Source: Campylobacterota bacterium (GTDB lineage Bacteria; Campylobacterota; Campylobacteria; Campylobacterales; Sulfurovaceae). From it: a stretch of DNA of 64,000 nt. The DNA is taken from NCBI GenBank assembly GCA_003252535.1, contig QKDN01000002.1, positions 1-64,000 on the forward strand, read 5' to 3'. Of this stretch, positions 42,338 through 51,787 are shown piece by piece. Position 1 is the stretch's first letter. The number at the start of each line of letters is the position of its first letter. The notes under the pieces were generated by a model, which was given only the letters and a program-made list of their open reading frames with translations, was not told the DNA's origin and searched no databases. A program made the translations under genes and the position numbers.

Positions 42338-44311
42338 TTATAGTTTTTTTATCTTCGCTATCTCGTCCCGTAGCCTTGCAGCCTCCTCGAACTCGAGCTT
42401 CTTGGCCGCTTCGAGCATCCTTGCTTTGAGCTCCCCTACGAGTCTCTGGCGCTCTTTGGCGGGCATCTTATCGAGCTTGGACTGCTTGTTGTAGAGCTCT
42501 CCGGCATCCTCTACCTTGAGGTTGGTATCGAGCTCGCGAATGGTGGTTCTGGGGGTGATGCCGTGCTCTTTGTTGTAGGCGATTTGCTTCTCCCGCCTCG
42601 CCTGCGTGGTGTCGATACACGCCTGCATCGAGCGGGTCACGCGCTTGGCGTACATCAGCACGATGCCGTTGGAGTTTCTTGCTGCCCGTCCGGCTGTCTG
42701 GATGAGGGCTGTTTCGCTCCTGAGGAACCCCTCCTTGTCGGCGTCGAGGATCGCTACGAGGCTCACCTCTGGGAGGTCAAGCCCTTCCCTGAGGAGGTTG
42801 ATCCCCACGAGGACATCGAATTCACCTAATCTCAAACTACGGATGATCTGGTTGCGCTCGATCGCGTCGAGGTCGGAGTGCATATACTTCACCTTGAGCC
42901 CGAGGTCGTTGTAGTAGGTGGTGAGCTCTTCGGCCATTTTCTTGGTGAGGACAGTCACCAGCACCCTCTCGCCCCGTTCCACCACCTTCTTGATACGGTC
43001 GTGGAGGTTGGCGACCTGATCGGTGGAGTCGATCACCTCGATCACGGGGTCGAGGAGCCCGGTGGGGCGTACTACCTGCTCGGCGACGACGGGGGAGAGA
43101 TCGAGCTCCAGCTCGGCGGGGGTGGCAGAGACGAAGAGGTAGCGTGGAGCCTTGCCGATGAACTCGTCGAACTTCAGCGGCCTGTTGTCGAGAGCCGAGG
43201 GGAGGCGGAAACCGTGCTCGACCAGCACCTCCTTGCGGCTGCGGTCGCCTGCGTACATCCCGCGGAACTGCGGGAGGCTCACATGGGATTCGTCGACGAT
43301 GACGAGGTAGTTCTCATGCATCGCCGCGAAGTAGTCCTGCATCGAGTAGGGGGTCTCTCCCGCTTTTTTCCCCGTCAGGTGGCGGGAGTAGTTCTCTATC
43401 CCCTTGCACATCCCGGTCGATTCGAGCATCTCGAGGTCGAACTCGGTGCGCTGCTTGAGGCGGTTGTACTCCACCATCCGCCCCTCTCTCTGATAGTAGG
43501 CGAGCCTTTCCCCCAGTTCCTCCTCGATGCTCTTGATAGCGAGGGCGAGCTTCTCCTTGCCGACGATGAACTGGTTGGCGGCGTAGATGGTGATCTCTTT
43601 TTTATCCTTCCCCTTCTCCCCCGTGAGGGAGTCGAAAGGGTAGATACGCTCTATCTCGTCGCCGAAGAACTCGATCCGGAGCGCCTCCTCCTCGCTGTAG
43701 GCGGGGTAGATGTCGATCACATCACCGCTGACGCGGAAGTCGCCGCGGTCGAAGTAGGCGTCGTTGCGCTTGTAGCCCATGTCGACGAGGCGCAGCAGCA
43801 GGTCCTTCTGCCTGTACTCGTCACCCACACGGAGGTTCTGCACGACCGAGCGGTAGTCCTCGGGGGAACCGAGACCGTAGTTGGCAGAGACCGAGGCGAT
43901 GACGATGACATCGTCGTAGCTCAGCAGGCTGGCGGTGGCGCTGAGCCTGAGGCGTTCGAGCTCCTGGTTGGTCGAGCTGTCCTTCTCGATGAAGAGATCC
44001 TGTCTGGGGAGGTAGGCCTCGGGCTGGTAGTAGTCGTAGTAGGAGATGAAGTACTCGACGTGGTTGTTGGGGAAGAAGCTCTTGAACTCGCTGTAGAGCT
44101 GGGCGGCGAGGGTTTTGTTGTGGGTCATGATGAGGGTGGGCATCGCCACTTTCTCGATCACTTTGGCCATCGTATAGGTCTTGCCGCTCCCGGTGACCCC
44201 CAGGAGCGTCTGGTACTGGTGACCCTCCATGATGGAGCGGCTCAGCTCCTCTATCGCCTGCGGCTGGTCGCCCGAGGGGCTGTATGGACTCGAAACTTCA
44301 AATTGTGACAT
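42338..44311 (-). CDS. uvrB: Excinuclease ABC subunit B
   Basis: A 657-residue helicase-like subunit of nucleotide excision repair. [16 protein letters not shown], Walker [15 protein letters not shown], the beta-hairpin region [63 protein letters not shown] and a C-terminal UvrC-binding UVR helix ([16 protein letters not shown]) are all present. It is divergent from the ZapB-like gene across repeat A copy 3. Confidence 0.98.
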   Translation of the reverse strand: MSQFEVSSPYSPSGDQPQAIEELSRSIMEGHQYQTLLGVTGSGKTYTMAKVIEKVAMPTLIMTHNKTLAAQLYSEFKSFFPNNHVEYFISYYDYYQPEAYLPRQDLFIEKDSSTNQELERLRLSATASLLSYDDVIVIASVSANYGLGSPEDYRSVVQNLRVGDEYRQKDLLLRLVDMGYKRNDAYFDRGDFRVSGDVIDIYPAYSEEEALRIEFFGDEIERIYPFDSLTGEKGKDKKEITIYAANQFIVGKEKLALAIKSIEEELGERLAYYQREGRMVEYNRLKQRTEFDLEMLESTGMCKGIENYSRHLTGKKAGETPYSMQDYFAAMHENYLVIVDESHVSLPQFRGMYAGDRSRKEVLVEHGFRLPSALDNRPLKFDEFIGKAPRYLFVSATPAELELDLSPVVAEQVVRPTGLLDPVIEVIDSTDQVANLHDRIKKVVERGERVLVTVLTKKMAEELTTYYNDLGLKVKYMHSDLDAIERNQIIRSLRLGEFDVLVGINLLREGLDLPEVSLVAILDADKEGFLRSETALIQTAGRAARNSNGIVLMYAKRVTRSMQACIDTTQARREKQIAYNKEHGITPRTTIRELDTNLKVEDAGELYNKQSKLDKMPAKERQRLVGELKARMLEAAKKLEFEEAARLRDEIAKIKKL

Positions 44312-44370
44312 ATTACCCTGCTTGTATTCTCAGATTTCTGGTATCGGACACCCCTAAAAACCATCAGGTA

Positions 44371-44456
44371 CTCCAAAAGCGGGCGCGACAAGCCATGCGC
44401 CAACCCATGAAATGGGCGCTTGCGTTCGCATGGCGCAGGAGCGCCCGCTTTTGGAG
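44371..44456. repeat. Repeat A copy 3, with perfect 16-bp arms
   Basis: CTCCAAAAGCGGGCGC and GCGCCCGCTTTTGGAG are perfect arms that other copies do not share. The core is the repeat A core in inverted orientation: GCCATGCGCC, CCCAT-GAA-ATGGG and GCGTTCGCATGGCGCAGGAG. Beyond the arms CTAAAAACC and GGTTTTATAG pair again. It lies between divergent uvrB and the ZapB-like gene. Confidence 0.85.
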
Positions 44457-44576
44457 CAGGTTTTATAGAAGTGCTCTATTATACCGAAGTATGATTAAGA
44501 TATTTTCCCGGAATTCATTTGAGCTTAGAGATTGTTACGCTATCATTTCGGTACGATACCAAAACCGGAGCCCCGT

Positions 44577-44789
44577 ATGAGCGCCATAGCCAGACTGCAA
44601 GCCAAGATCGAACAGCTCAAGAACAAGTATGAGACCGTCAAAGCCGAGAACGAGAAGCTCAAAGCGAGGCTGGAGGGGATCAGCGGCGGCGATCAGCAGG
44701 AGACCATCGAGAGACTCCGCAACGAACTCGAAGAGAGAGACCGCGAGATAGAGAAGATCGTAGCCAGGGTCGAAGCGCTGCTTGCATAA
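44577..44789 (+). CDS. Small coiled-coil protein, ZapB-like
   Basis: A 70-residue protein that is one long heptad-repeat helix (IARLQAKIEQLKNKYETVKA, LRNELEERDREIEKIVARVE). ATG 44577 gives a natural start; the open frame upstream is not needed. Length and composition resemble ZapB-type division coiled coils, but no sequence signature proves it. It is followed 19 bases later by a ZapA-like gene, which supports the idea. Confidence 0.55.
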   Translation: MSAIARLQAKIEQLKNKYETVKAENEKLKARLEGISGGDQQETIERLRNELEERDREIEKIVARVEALLA

Positions 44790-44808
44790 TTTTAAAGAAG
44801 GAGAATGA

Positions 44809-45030
44809 ATGAAAAAAGTGTCACTGAGTCTGTTGGGTAAAAGATACGAGGTCAACCTCGAGGACGATTTCGCCGAGTATGTCATCACCGATATGGAAGC
44901 GTCGGGGCTGTCGCTCCAGAAGGACAACAACCCATCGGTCCTCCTCAAGGCCTACCTCAAGCTCGCCCACAAGAACCGCAGCTACGAGGAGGAGATCGAC
45001 CTCCTGATCGATACCCTCGAGGGTTTCTAG
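44809..45030 (+). CDS. Small protein, possibly ZapA-like
   Basis: A 73-residue protein beginning MKKVSLSLLGKRYEVNLEDD, which resembles the N-terminal beta strand pair of ZapA (a 'vxvxIlGkxYxi' pattern). A helical C-terminus follows (LLKAYLKLAHKNRSYEEEID). ZapA stabilises the FtsZ ring. The C-terminal coiled coil is shorter than in typical ZapA, so the call is tentative. AAGGAGAATGA precedes the start. Confidence 0.5.
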   Translation: MKKVSLSLLGKRYEVNLEDDFAEYVITDMEASGLSLQKDNNPSVLLKAYLKLAHKNRSYEEEIDLLIDTLEGF

Positions 45031-45111
45031 ACCTCTTCCGGTCTCTTCCCGTAGCCTCATGCCGGATTGGGTCGGCATCCATCAAGCTCTGAGATATTAC
45101 CTCCCGAAGTC

Positions 45112-45150
45112 GATTCCGGGTCAAGCCTGGAATGACAGGCTTGATTTATA
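45112..45150 (+). repeat. Repeat C copy 2 with terminator-like hairpin
   Basis: GATTCCGGGTCAAGCCTGGA and ATGACA match the copy at 28084. CAAGCCTG (45122-45129) pairs with CAGGCTTG (45136-45143), followed by ATTTATAAT. It could end transcription of the ZapA-like gene. The remainder of the 250-base gap holds an inverted repeat CTAGT-TATTGA-ACTAG just before the first pseudopilin. Confidence 0.45.
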
Positions 45151-45281
45151 ATACAAAATTACAAAAATAAATACAAAAGTAACGATTACTCAAACAATTT
45201 ATGTTTTCTGTAAGCTGAAAAGGTGTATGATTCGAATAGGCTAGTTATTGAACTAGTACTAACAATTTTCAGGAGTTTATC

Positions 45282-45824
45282 ATGACAAACATGAGACGCG
45301 GTTTTACAATGATCGAATTGATCTTCGTTATCGTTATTATCGGTATTTTGGCAGCGGTTGCTGTACCTAAATTGGCAGCTACAAGAGATGACGCGGAAGC
45401 GACAAAATGTTCTAGCGAAGTTGGTCAGCTTATCAGTGAGGTTACTGCTGCGTGGACAAAACACGGTAATAAACTTGCTCAGAATGCAACACCGCTTTCA
45501 CAGGTGACAGGTGTACCTCTTATTGATACGACAGCCAACGCTGTAGGTGATGGTTCACACGGTATTAATACTACTGATGCTTTTGCTGCCGCTACACCTT
45601 TCCTAAGCATCACATACGAATGTGATGGTGAACCGCTTGCAGCTCTCACTATCACTCCAGCGGTAAGAACGGTTGCCGGTTCGACTGAGAATGTATATGA
45701 ATTGAATGCAACACTCCTGGTAGCTACTACACCTATCAGTACAAAAGCTGCAAGAGATCTTAACAATACCGGTAACTACGGTAATCTTGTAAATGGTGCT
45801 CAAACACTCTCTACACAGCTCTAA
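45282..45824 (+). CDS. Type IV pilin-like / pseudopilin protein 1
   Basis: A 180-residue protein with a type III (prepilin) signal: MTNMRRG cut before FTMIELIFVIVIIGILAAVAVPK, with Glu5 of the mature chain. The C-terminal domain has two cysteines (TKCSS and YECDG) and is rich in Thr, Ala and Asn. CAGGAG precedes the start. It would be processed by PilD and assembled in a type IV pilus or type II-secretion-like filament. No assembly ATPase or peptidase gene is adjacent. Confidence 0.88.
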   Translation: MTNMRRGFTMIELIFVIVIIGILAAVAVPKLAATRDDAEATKCSSEVGQLISEVTAAWTKHGNKLAQNATPLSQVTGVPLIDTTANAVGDGSHGINTTDAFAAATPFLSITYECDGEPLAALTITPAVRTVAGSTENVYELNATLLVATTPISTKAARDLNNTGNYGNLVNGAQTLSTQL

Positions 45825-45837
45825 TATCTAGATGCTG

Positions 45838-45870
45838 ATATACTTACTGCTTTTTGGGCAGTAGGTATAT
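45838..45870 (+). terminator. Terminator after pseudopilin 1
   Basis: ATATACTTACTGC pairs with GCAGTAGGTATAT (13 bp, one G.T) around a seven-base loop, followed by a T-rich tract. It separates the two pilin-like genes into different transcripts. Confidence 0.65.
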
Positions 45871-46009
45871 GTAAGAATCTTTCTTTTTTCTACTCCGTAT
45901 AACTTGTTTCTTCTCTCTTTTGATTTAAATTCTCTCACTTCTTCTATATGACTTGTTTCATTATGTATTTTATGATATAGTAGTGTCATAAATCAAAGGA
46001 GCTTACAAG

Positions 46010-46417
46010 ATGAATAGAGCTGGTTTTACAATGGTCGAATTGATCTTCGTTATCGTTGTGATAGGGATACTCAGCGCCATTGCTGTCCCCAAATTCGCTG
46101 TCACCAGAACTGATGCTGAGATCACCAAGGCAAAAGCCGTACTTGGATCGGTCAGAAGTGCACTTGCGACCACAAAACAAAAAAATATACTCAGTGGGAA
46201 TTTTACCCCGGTCACTGATCTGGGTGACGCTACCTATGCATTTGGAGAGACAGTACTGCAAACTCCTGTCAAAAGCTGCAGCGATGCCGGATGCTGGGAA
46301 AGAGTGAATGCTCTTCATTATAAATATCACCATCCTGTATCCGGAACAGCTGACTTTAACCTCACCAACAGTATGCTCGTCTGCGAGAATGACAACTGCG
46401 CGTTCCTTGAGGATTGA
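46010..46417 (+). CDS. Type IV pilin-like / pseudopilin protein 2
   Basis: A 135-residue protein: MNRAG cut before FTMVELIFVIVVIGILSAIAVPK, closely like the N-terminus of its neighbour. The C-terminal domain differs and has four cysteines (KSCSDAGCW, LVCENDNC), probably two disulfides. GGAG precedes the start. Its TGA overlaps the TTG start of priA, an odd coupling between an envelope protein and a replication-restart helicase. Confidence 0.88.
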   Translation: MNRAGFTMVELIFVIVVIGILSAIAVPKFAVTRTDAEITKAKAVLGSVRSALATTKQKNILSGNFTPVTDLGDATYAFGETVLQTPVKSCSDAGCWERVNALHYKYHHPVSGTADFNLTNSMLVCENDNCAFLED

Positions 46418-48267
46418 AGATAGTCCATTACTACGAGGTGGCGCTGCTGCGTGTGAACGCACCGCTGCTTACCTATTCTCATTTTGAGCCATTTGAACCC
46501 GGACAGTTGGTGAGCGTAGCCCTGAGGGGGAAGCAGAGACTGGCAGCAGTTCTCAGAGAGACAGAGAAGCCTGAAGCCTTCGAAACTGAACCTGTCACCG
46601 AGGTACTGGAGGGGTGCTACACACCTGTCCAGATGAAGATCGCCTCTTTTATCTCCCAATACTACTTTTCAGGGATCGGTGAAGCGCTCTCGCTGATCCA
46701 TCCCTATATCGTACGGCAAAATACCAAAGAGCCCCTGCCTTTTCCCACGGAAAAGAGACCCCTCCTCACCGATATCCAGAACGATGCCCATGGTAAAATA
46801 CTTGGCAACGATACGACGCTGCTGTTCGGTGTGACAGGATCGGGGAAGACGGAGATATTCATCTCGCTGATCTACAAGATGCTTGAAGAGGGGAAGAGCA
46901 TCATCTTCCTGATGCCCGAGATATCGCTGACGCCGCAGATGGAGAAGAGGCTGCGGAAATTCTTCGGTGAACGGGTGGCTATGTGGCATTCGGGTCTGGC
47001 CAAAGGGAAAAAGGAGAAGATACTCGAAGGTATCCGGAACGGAACCATCGATATCGTGGCGGGGGCGAGGTCGGCGCTCTTCGTACCGCTGGAGAACCTT
47101 GGGTTGATCATCGTCGACGAGGAGCACGACGACAGCTACAAATCGATGACAAGGCCCCGTTACCACGCAAGGGACCTGGCCGTTCTTATGGCCAAAGAGC
47201 ACGGCGCGAAACTGCTGCTCGCTTCTGCCACCCCCTCACCTTCATCGTACCACAAGTATCCCGTGGTGAAACTGGGAAAACCGTACATTGAGACTACCAA
47301 AAGCTACCGCTTCATCGGCGGCGACAGTGTCAACGACGCGATCCTCTCGGAGATAGGGGCTGCATATGCCAGGGGGGAGCAGTCCCTCCTCTTCGTCCCT
47401 ACGCGCGGGAACTTCAAGTATCTCTACTGCGAGAGCTGCGGCTATACGCATAAGTGTCCCTACTGCTCCGTAGGGATGACGCTCCACCGCAGCTACCGCC
47501 ACCTCCGCTGCCACTACTGCGGATTCACCGAACCTATCAGGGAGTCGTGCGCGCAGTGCGGCCACTCGCCGCTGCGCAGCCACCGCATGGGGACCAGCGA
47601 GGCGGTAGAGATCATCAAGGGACATATCCCGGGTCTGAGGATAGAGAAGTTCGACAAGGACACCATCACCACACCCAAAAAGCTCAAAGAGGCGCTGGGA
47701 CGCTTCGAGCGGCATGAGAGCGACCTGCTGCTGGGGACCCAGATGCTCTCCAAAGGGCACGACTATGCCAATATCACACTGAGTATCATCATGGGGATCG
47801 ACCATATCCTCGGGCTGGCCGACTACAGGGCAAGGGAGAAGGCGATGAGCCTCCTCGTACAGATCGCCGGGCGCTCGGGGAGGGCCAAGGAGGCCAGGGT
47901 AGTGATCCAGACCAATAACCACGAGCTTTTCGAACCTTACCTTGGGGACTATGAAGCATTTCTCAGGGACGAGCTCGGGTTTGCCGAGGGGCTTTATCCC
48001 CCGTTCGTATCGCTGGCACGCATACTCATAGCGGACAAAAGCCGCGAAAAGGCAAAAAAGATCACCGGGGATGTCACAGGAGAGCTGGAGACGATGCAGG
48101 GGATAGAGATCGTCGGTACCGGGAGTGCACCGGTGGAGATGATCGCAGGGAAATACCGCTTTCAGATACTGCTGCGCTCAAAGGAACGGATCCCCCTGCT
48201 GCGCGCCCTGCATGCGGTCAACCGGCAGGGGATAGAGATAGATATGGACCCTGTGGATTTCAGCTAG
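46414..48267 (+). CDS. priA: Primosomal protein N' (PriA helicase)
   Basis: A 617-residue superfamily 2 helicase for replication restart. The N-terminal DNA-binding domain begins VHYYEVALLRVNAPLLTY. Helicase motifs are [28 protein letters not shown] (DEEH), ATPSPSSY, and GTQMLSKGHDY with AGRSGRAKEARV. Eight zinc cysteines lie in CESCGYTHKCPYCS, CHYCGF and CAQCGH. The start is taken at TTG 46414, overlapping the pilin stop (TTGA), because it gives the conserved N-terminus and no ATG is near. It is somewhat shorter than E. coli PriA (732). Confidence 0.95.
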   Translation: MKIVHYYEVALLRVNAPLLTYSHFEPFEPGQLVSVALRGKQRLAAVLRETEKPEAFETEPVTEVLEGCYTPVQMKIASFISQYYFSGIGEALSLIHPYIVRQNTKEPLPFPTEKRPLLTDIQNDAHGKILGNDTTLLFGVTGSGKTEIFISLIYKMLEEGKSIIFLMPEISLTPQMEKRLRKFFGERVAMWHSGLAKGKKEKILEGIRNGTIDIVAGARSALFVPLENLGLIIVDEEHDDSYKSMTRPRYHARDLAVLMAKEHGAKLLLASATPSPSSYHKYPVVKLGKPYIETTKSYRFIGGDSVNDAILSEIGAAYARGEQSLLFVPTRGNFKYLYCESCGYTHKCPYCSVGMTLHRSYRHLRCHYCGFTEPIRESCAQCGHSPLRSHRMGTSEAVEIIKGHIPGLRIEKFDKDTITTPKKLKEALGRFERHESDLLLGTQMLSKGHDYANITLSIIMGIDHILGLADYRAREKAMSLLVQIAGRSGRAKEARVVIQTNNHELFEPYLGDYEAFLRDELGFAEGLYPPFVSLARILIADKSREKAKKITGDVTGELETMQGIEIVGTGSAPVEMIAGKYRFQILLRSKERIPLLRALHAVNRQGIEIDMDPVDFS

Positions 48268-48273
48268 CGCTTC

Positions 48274-48687
48274 CTAGTGGTTGACCACGAGAGGTAGACC
48301 CTCTTTCTTCCATTCAAGCAGTCCTCCATCGAGATTGACAGGGACAAATCCCTCTGCTTTGAGCAGACGCGCGGCACGAATACTCCTTGAGCCGCTGTGG
48401 CAATAGACGATGATCTTCTTGCTTTTGAGCGGCTGTAGCTGTGCGATATTGTCAGAGAGTTCCGAAAGTGGGATGAGTTTCGCATCGGCGATATGTTCCC
48501 TCTCGAACTCCAGGGCACTTCTCACATCAAGGAGCGTGACATTGTCATCTTCTCTGAGCATCGTCTCGATCTTCTTTGCATCGAGGGATTTGAAATCGAC
48601 CAGGATCCATCCTCTCATGTAGGCATAGGAGAGGATGAGCAGCAGCATTGCGAGCCAGTAGAGGTAATTGATATAGTTCTTAGTCAT
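48274..48687 (-). CDS. Membrane-anchored rhodanese-domain protein
   Basis: A 137-residue protein with one N-terminal membrane helix (about residues 7-25) and one rhodanese domain. The active-site loop is VYCHSGSRS with the persulfide-forming Cys, and LLDVRSALEFEREHIADAKLIPL is the usual front half. Such proteins carry sulfane sulfur, which suits a sulfur-oxidising lifestyle, though the partner is unknown. It is convergent with priA with only six bases between the stops. Confidence 0.9.
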   Translation of the reverse strand: MTKNYINYLYWLAMLLLILSYAYMRGWILVDFKSLDAKKIETMLREDDNVTLLDVRSALEFEREHIADAKLIPLSELSDNIAQLQPLKSKKIIVYCHSGSRSIRAARLLKAEGFVPVNLDGGLLEWKKEGLPLVVNH

Positions 48688-48812
48688 TTCCGAACCTCAT
48701 TTTTTCGTAATTGTATCTCCTTTTTCTTTTGTTTTCTTGTTTCACATAGTTACAAAGAAAAAACTAATCTTTAATCATTAATCCAATCAAAACATTTTAA
48801 CCAAAATTCTGT

Positions 48813-48818
48813 TATTAT
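48813..48818 (+). promoter_or_regulatory. Likely -10 element of the nuo operon
   Basis: TATTAT, about 50 bases upstream of nuoA, in a T/A-rich region without a clear -35, as is usual in epsilonproteobacteria. AGGAAAGGGG is the nuoA ribosome binding site. Confidence 0.4.
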
Positions 48819-48866
48819 GAATCCAAATTCTCTAAAGAATATTCTTGTTTAGGAAAGGGGCTATAT

Positions 48867-49256
48867 ATGACTCATGTGATAACAGAGCACCCGTATTTCG
48901 GTGTATTTTTTCTGTTTGCATTAACCGCGATTGCCTTCCCGGCAACATTGGCAGCTGCCAGATTCGTCAGCCGCAAGCTGGCACGACTCGATACGCAGAA
49001 GCTGAAGCTATCGATCTACGAGTGTGGACCTGAGGTAACAAAACAACCGAACGTTATTTCTGCTCAATTCTATTTGATCGCACTATTGTTCATTCTGTTC
49101 GATGTGGAGATCATCTTCATGTTCCCGTGGGCGATCGACTTCAAGTTGTTGGGATGGTTCGGCTTTGCAGAGATGATTCTGTTTATACTACTTTTGGCGA
49201 TTGGTTTCGTATATGCATGGAAAAAAGGAGCACTTGAATGGCACAGCATCAGGTAA
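48867..49256 (+). CDS. nuoA: NADH-quinone oxidoreductase subunit A (complex I)
   Basis: A 129-residue membrane subunit with three helices. [18 protein letters not shown] is the family loop (YECG), followed by [19 protein letters not shown] with the conserved FDVE. It is the first gene of the complex I operon. It overlaps nuoB by 19 bases. Confidence 0.97.
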   Translation: MTHVITEHPYFGVFFLFALTAIAFPATLAAARFVSRKLARLDTQKLKLSIYECGPEVTKQPNVISAQFYLIALLFILFDVEIIFMFPWAIDFKLLGWFGFAEMILFILLLAIGFVYAWKKGALEWHSIR

Positions 49257-49750
49257 ATTATGCCTCGGCAGCAGGCCTACCGATAGCGTTGACTACGGTA
49301 GATCATCTTGTAAACTGGGGTAGATCGAACTCTCTCTGGCCATTGACATACGGACTGGCGTGCTGCGCTATCGAGATGATGGCTTCGGGTGCGAGCCGCT
49401 ACGACTTCGACAGGCTCGGTACGATCTTCAGGGCTTCTCCGAGACAGGCCGATGTCATGGTACTTGCCGGGACACTCTCCAAAAAACATGCCGAGTTCGC
49501 AAGAAGGCTTTATGACCAGATGGCAGAGCCCAAATGGGTCATCTCTATGGGTTCATGCGCCAACACCGGCGGTATGTTCAACACTTACGCGACGGTACAG
49601 GGTGTCGACAGGATCATCCCCGTGGATATCTATCTCCCTGGATGTGCACCAAGACCTGAGACGCTCCAATACGCGATGATGATGCTTCAGAAGAAGATCA
49701 GAAGAGAGTCTGCTGATATGAAGAAAAATACAAAGCAGAGGATAGTGTAA
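49238..49750 (+). CDS. nuoB: NADH-quinone oxidoreductase subunit B
   Basis: A 170-residue peripheral-arm subunit that holds cluster N2, the last iron-sulfur cluster before quinone. Ligands are the tandem Cys pair in [10 protein letters not shown], the Cys of [10 protein letters not shown] and that of PGCAPRPE. It overlaps nuoA at its start and nuoC by one base (TAATG) at its end. Confidence 0.98.
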   Translation: MAQHQVNYASAAGLPIALTTVDHLVNWGRSNSLWPLTYGLACCAIEMMASGASRYDFDRLGTIFRASPRQADVMVLAGTLSKKHAEFARRLYDQMAEPKWVISMGSCANTGGMFNTYATVQGVDRIIPVDIYLPGCAPRPETLQYAMMMLQKKIRRESADMKKNTKQRIV

Positions 49751-50541
49751 TGAGAAAATATACTCCAAAAGACAATGTACAGAAAAAAGCCTACTACACA
49801 GACCGCTTCTGGGTAGCGCCCCGCGTACCTACGAGCGATGTGGAAGCAGGCAGTCATTATGCCAAAGTGGTAGAGACTGTCTCGAAATACACAACCGTCA
49901 CCAACAGCCGTATAGAGATCGGTCAGCTTGTCGTGCAGATCGAAGCAAAAGATAATTTCACAGTGATCAAAGCCCTCCGTGACGAGTGTGGCTATGCAAT
50001 GTGCTCCGAGATCAGTGCGGTCGACTACCTGGCGCAGGATGGTGAGTTCGAAGTGTTCTACCAGTTGCTCAACCTGAACGAAGCGAAGAGAATGAGAGTC
50101 GTGTGCCGTATCGGAGAGAACGAAGCGGTCGAAAGTATCGTACCACTTTTCAAGAGCGCGAACTTCGCTGAGAGAGAGATGTTCGATATGTTCGGTATCA
50201 AGGCCAACAACCATCCTTTCCTCAAACGTATCCTTATGCCGGACGATTGGGTGGGGCATCCGCTCCGCAAGACCTATCCGCTCCACGGTGATGAAGCGGC
50301 AGCATGGTACGAGGTAGACAAGATATTCGGTAAAGAGTACCGCGATATCGTCGGACCTGAGAACAGAGACCAGTCAAGGGTCGACAGATACGATTCGCAG
50401 AGATTTGCCAGAGTAGGCTATGAAGTACCGTTCGGTGCCGAGATCGATCCTGAGAACGAGCAGAAGACTCCGATCGAGTACAGTACGACGTTCATGACCG
50501 ATTACAATGCCGGCTCTACACAGCTGAAGAAGAGAAAGTAG
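49750..50541 (+). CDS. nuoC: NADH-quinone oxidoreductase subunit C
   Basis: A 263-residue subunit of the hydrophilic connecting arm. The conserved 30-kDa motif reads ANFAEREMFDMFGIKANNHPFLKRILMPDDWVGHPLRKTYPL. An N-terminal extension (about 25 residues, PKDNVQKKAYYTDRFWV) and a C-terminal tail make it longer than the minimal family length, as usual in this phylum. It is separate from NuoD, not fused. Confidence 0.97.
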   Translation: MRKYTPKDNVQKKAYYTDRFWVAPRVPTSDVEAGSHYAKVVETVSKYTTVTNSRIEIGQLVVQIEAKDNFTVIKALRDECGYAMCSEISAVDYLAQDGEFEVFYQLLNLNEAKRMRVVCRIGENEAVESIVPLFKSANFAEREMFDMFGIKANNHPFLKRILMPDDWVGHPLRKTYPLHGDEAAAWYEVDKIFGKEYRDIVGPENRDQSRVDRYDSQRFARVGYEVPFGAEIDPENEQKTPIEYSTTFMTDYNAGSTQLKKRK

Positions 50542-50551
50542 GGAGAGATAG

Positions 50552-51778
50552 ATGCAAGTAACCAATAAACTAACCCCGTTCTTTGAGAACCTCAATTTCG
50601 AGCGTGACGACAACACGATGGTGATCAACTTCGGTCCCCAGCACCCGTCGGCACACGGTCAGCTGAGACTGGTCCTCGAACTCGACGGCGAACTTGTCGT
50701 CAAAGCCTACCCTGATATCGGCTACCTCCACAGAGGGATCGAGAAGATGGGCGAGAACATGACATACAACGAGTTCCTCCCTACGACGGACAGACTTGAC
50801 TATATCGCTTCGACTGCCAACAACTACGCCTATGCACTGGCAGTAGAAAAGCTCCTCGATATCCAGGCTCCGAGACGCGCGCAGGTGATCAGGACAATGC
50901 TCCTCGAGCTCAACCGTATCATCTCGCACCTCTTCTTCCTCGCGACACACGCGCTCGATGTCGGTGCGATGTCGGTATTCCTCTATGCTTTCCGTGAGAG
51001 AGAGTTCGCAATGGACCTCATGGAGGATTACTGCGGTGCGAGGCTAACCCACTCAGCGGTCAGGATCGGCGGTGTACCTCTCGATCTCCCGGCGGGATGG
51101 CTTGAAAATCTCTCGAAGTTCCTTGCGAAGCTTCCTGAAGAGATCCAGACATACGAAGACCTCCTCACAGAGAACAGGATATGGAAGATGCGTCTCGAAG
51201 ATGTGGGCGTACTCGCTCCCGAAGAAGCCCTTTCATGGGGATGTACAGGTCCTATGCTGAGAGGTTCGGGGATCAAGTACGATATCAGGAAGGAAGAGCC
51301 GTACGAGCTCTACGGAGAACTTGACTTCGATATCCCGGTAGCCGATACCAACGACAGCTACGGAAGATACCGACTCTATATGGAAGAGATGAAACAGTCT
51401 GCAAGGATCATCAAGCAGCTTATCCCGATGTATGCCAAAACAGAGCCGCAGCTCATGGCACATGCACCGAAATATATCTCTGCTCCGAAAGAGGAGATCA
51501 TGACGCAGAACTATGCCCTTATGCAGCATTTCGTCCTCGTTACACAGGGGATGAGACCGCCAAAAGGTGAGGTCTATGCACCGACAGAATCACCCAAAGG
51601 TGAGCTTGGATTCTATATCAAGTCCGAGGGGGAACCGTATGCCTACAGACTCAAGTGCAGGGCGCCAAGCTTCTTCCACACAGGGCTGTTGCAGGAGCTT
51701 CTTGTAGGGACATACCTTGCGGATGTTGTAACGATAATCGGTAGTACGAATATCGTATTTGGTGAAGTTGACCGCTAA
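50552..51778 (+). CDS. nuoD: NADH-quinone oxidoreductase subunit D
   Basis: A 408-residue subunit related to the large subunit of [NiFe] hydrogenases; with NuoB it forms the quinone site. [54 protein letters not shown] and the C-terminal [19 protein letters not shown]-like stretch are present (KCRAPSFFH). The length is normal. Confidence 0.98.
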   Translation: MQVTNKLTPFFENLNFERDDNTMVINFGPQHPSAHGQLRLVLELDGELVVKAYPDIGYLHRGIEKMGENMTYNEFLPTTDRLDYIASTANNYAYALAVEKLLDIQAPRRAQVIRTMLLELNRIISHLFFLATHALDVGAMSVFLYAFREREFAMDLMEDYCGARLTHSAVRIGGVPLDLPAGWLENLSKFLAKLPEEIQTYEDLLTENRIWKMRLEDVGVLAPEEALSWGCTGPMLRGSGIKYDIRKEEPYELYGELDFDIPVADTNDSYGRYRLYMEEMKQSARIIKQLIPMYAKTEPQLMAHAPKYISAPKEEIMTQNYALMQHFVLVTQGMRPPKGEVYAPTESPKGELGFYIKSEGEPYAYRLKCRAPSFFHTGLLQELLVGTYLADVVTIIGSTNIVFGEVDR

Positions 51779-51787
51779 GGAGGGACG

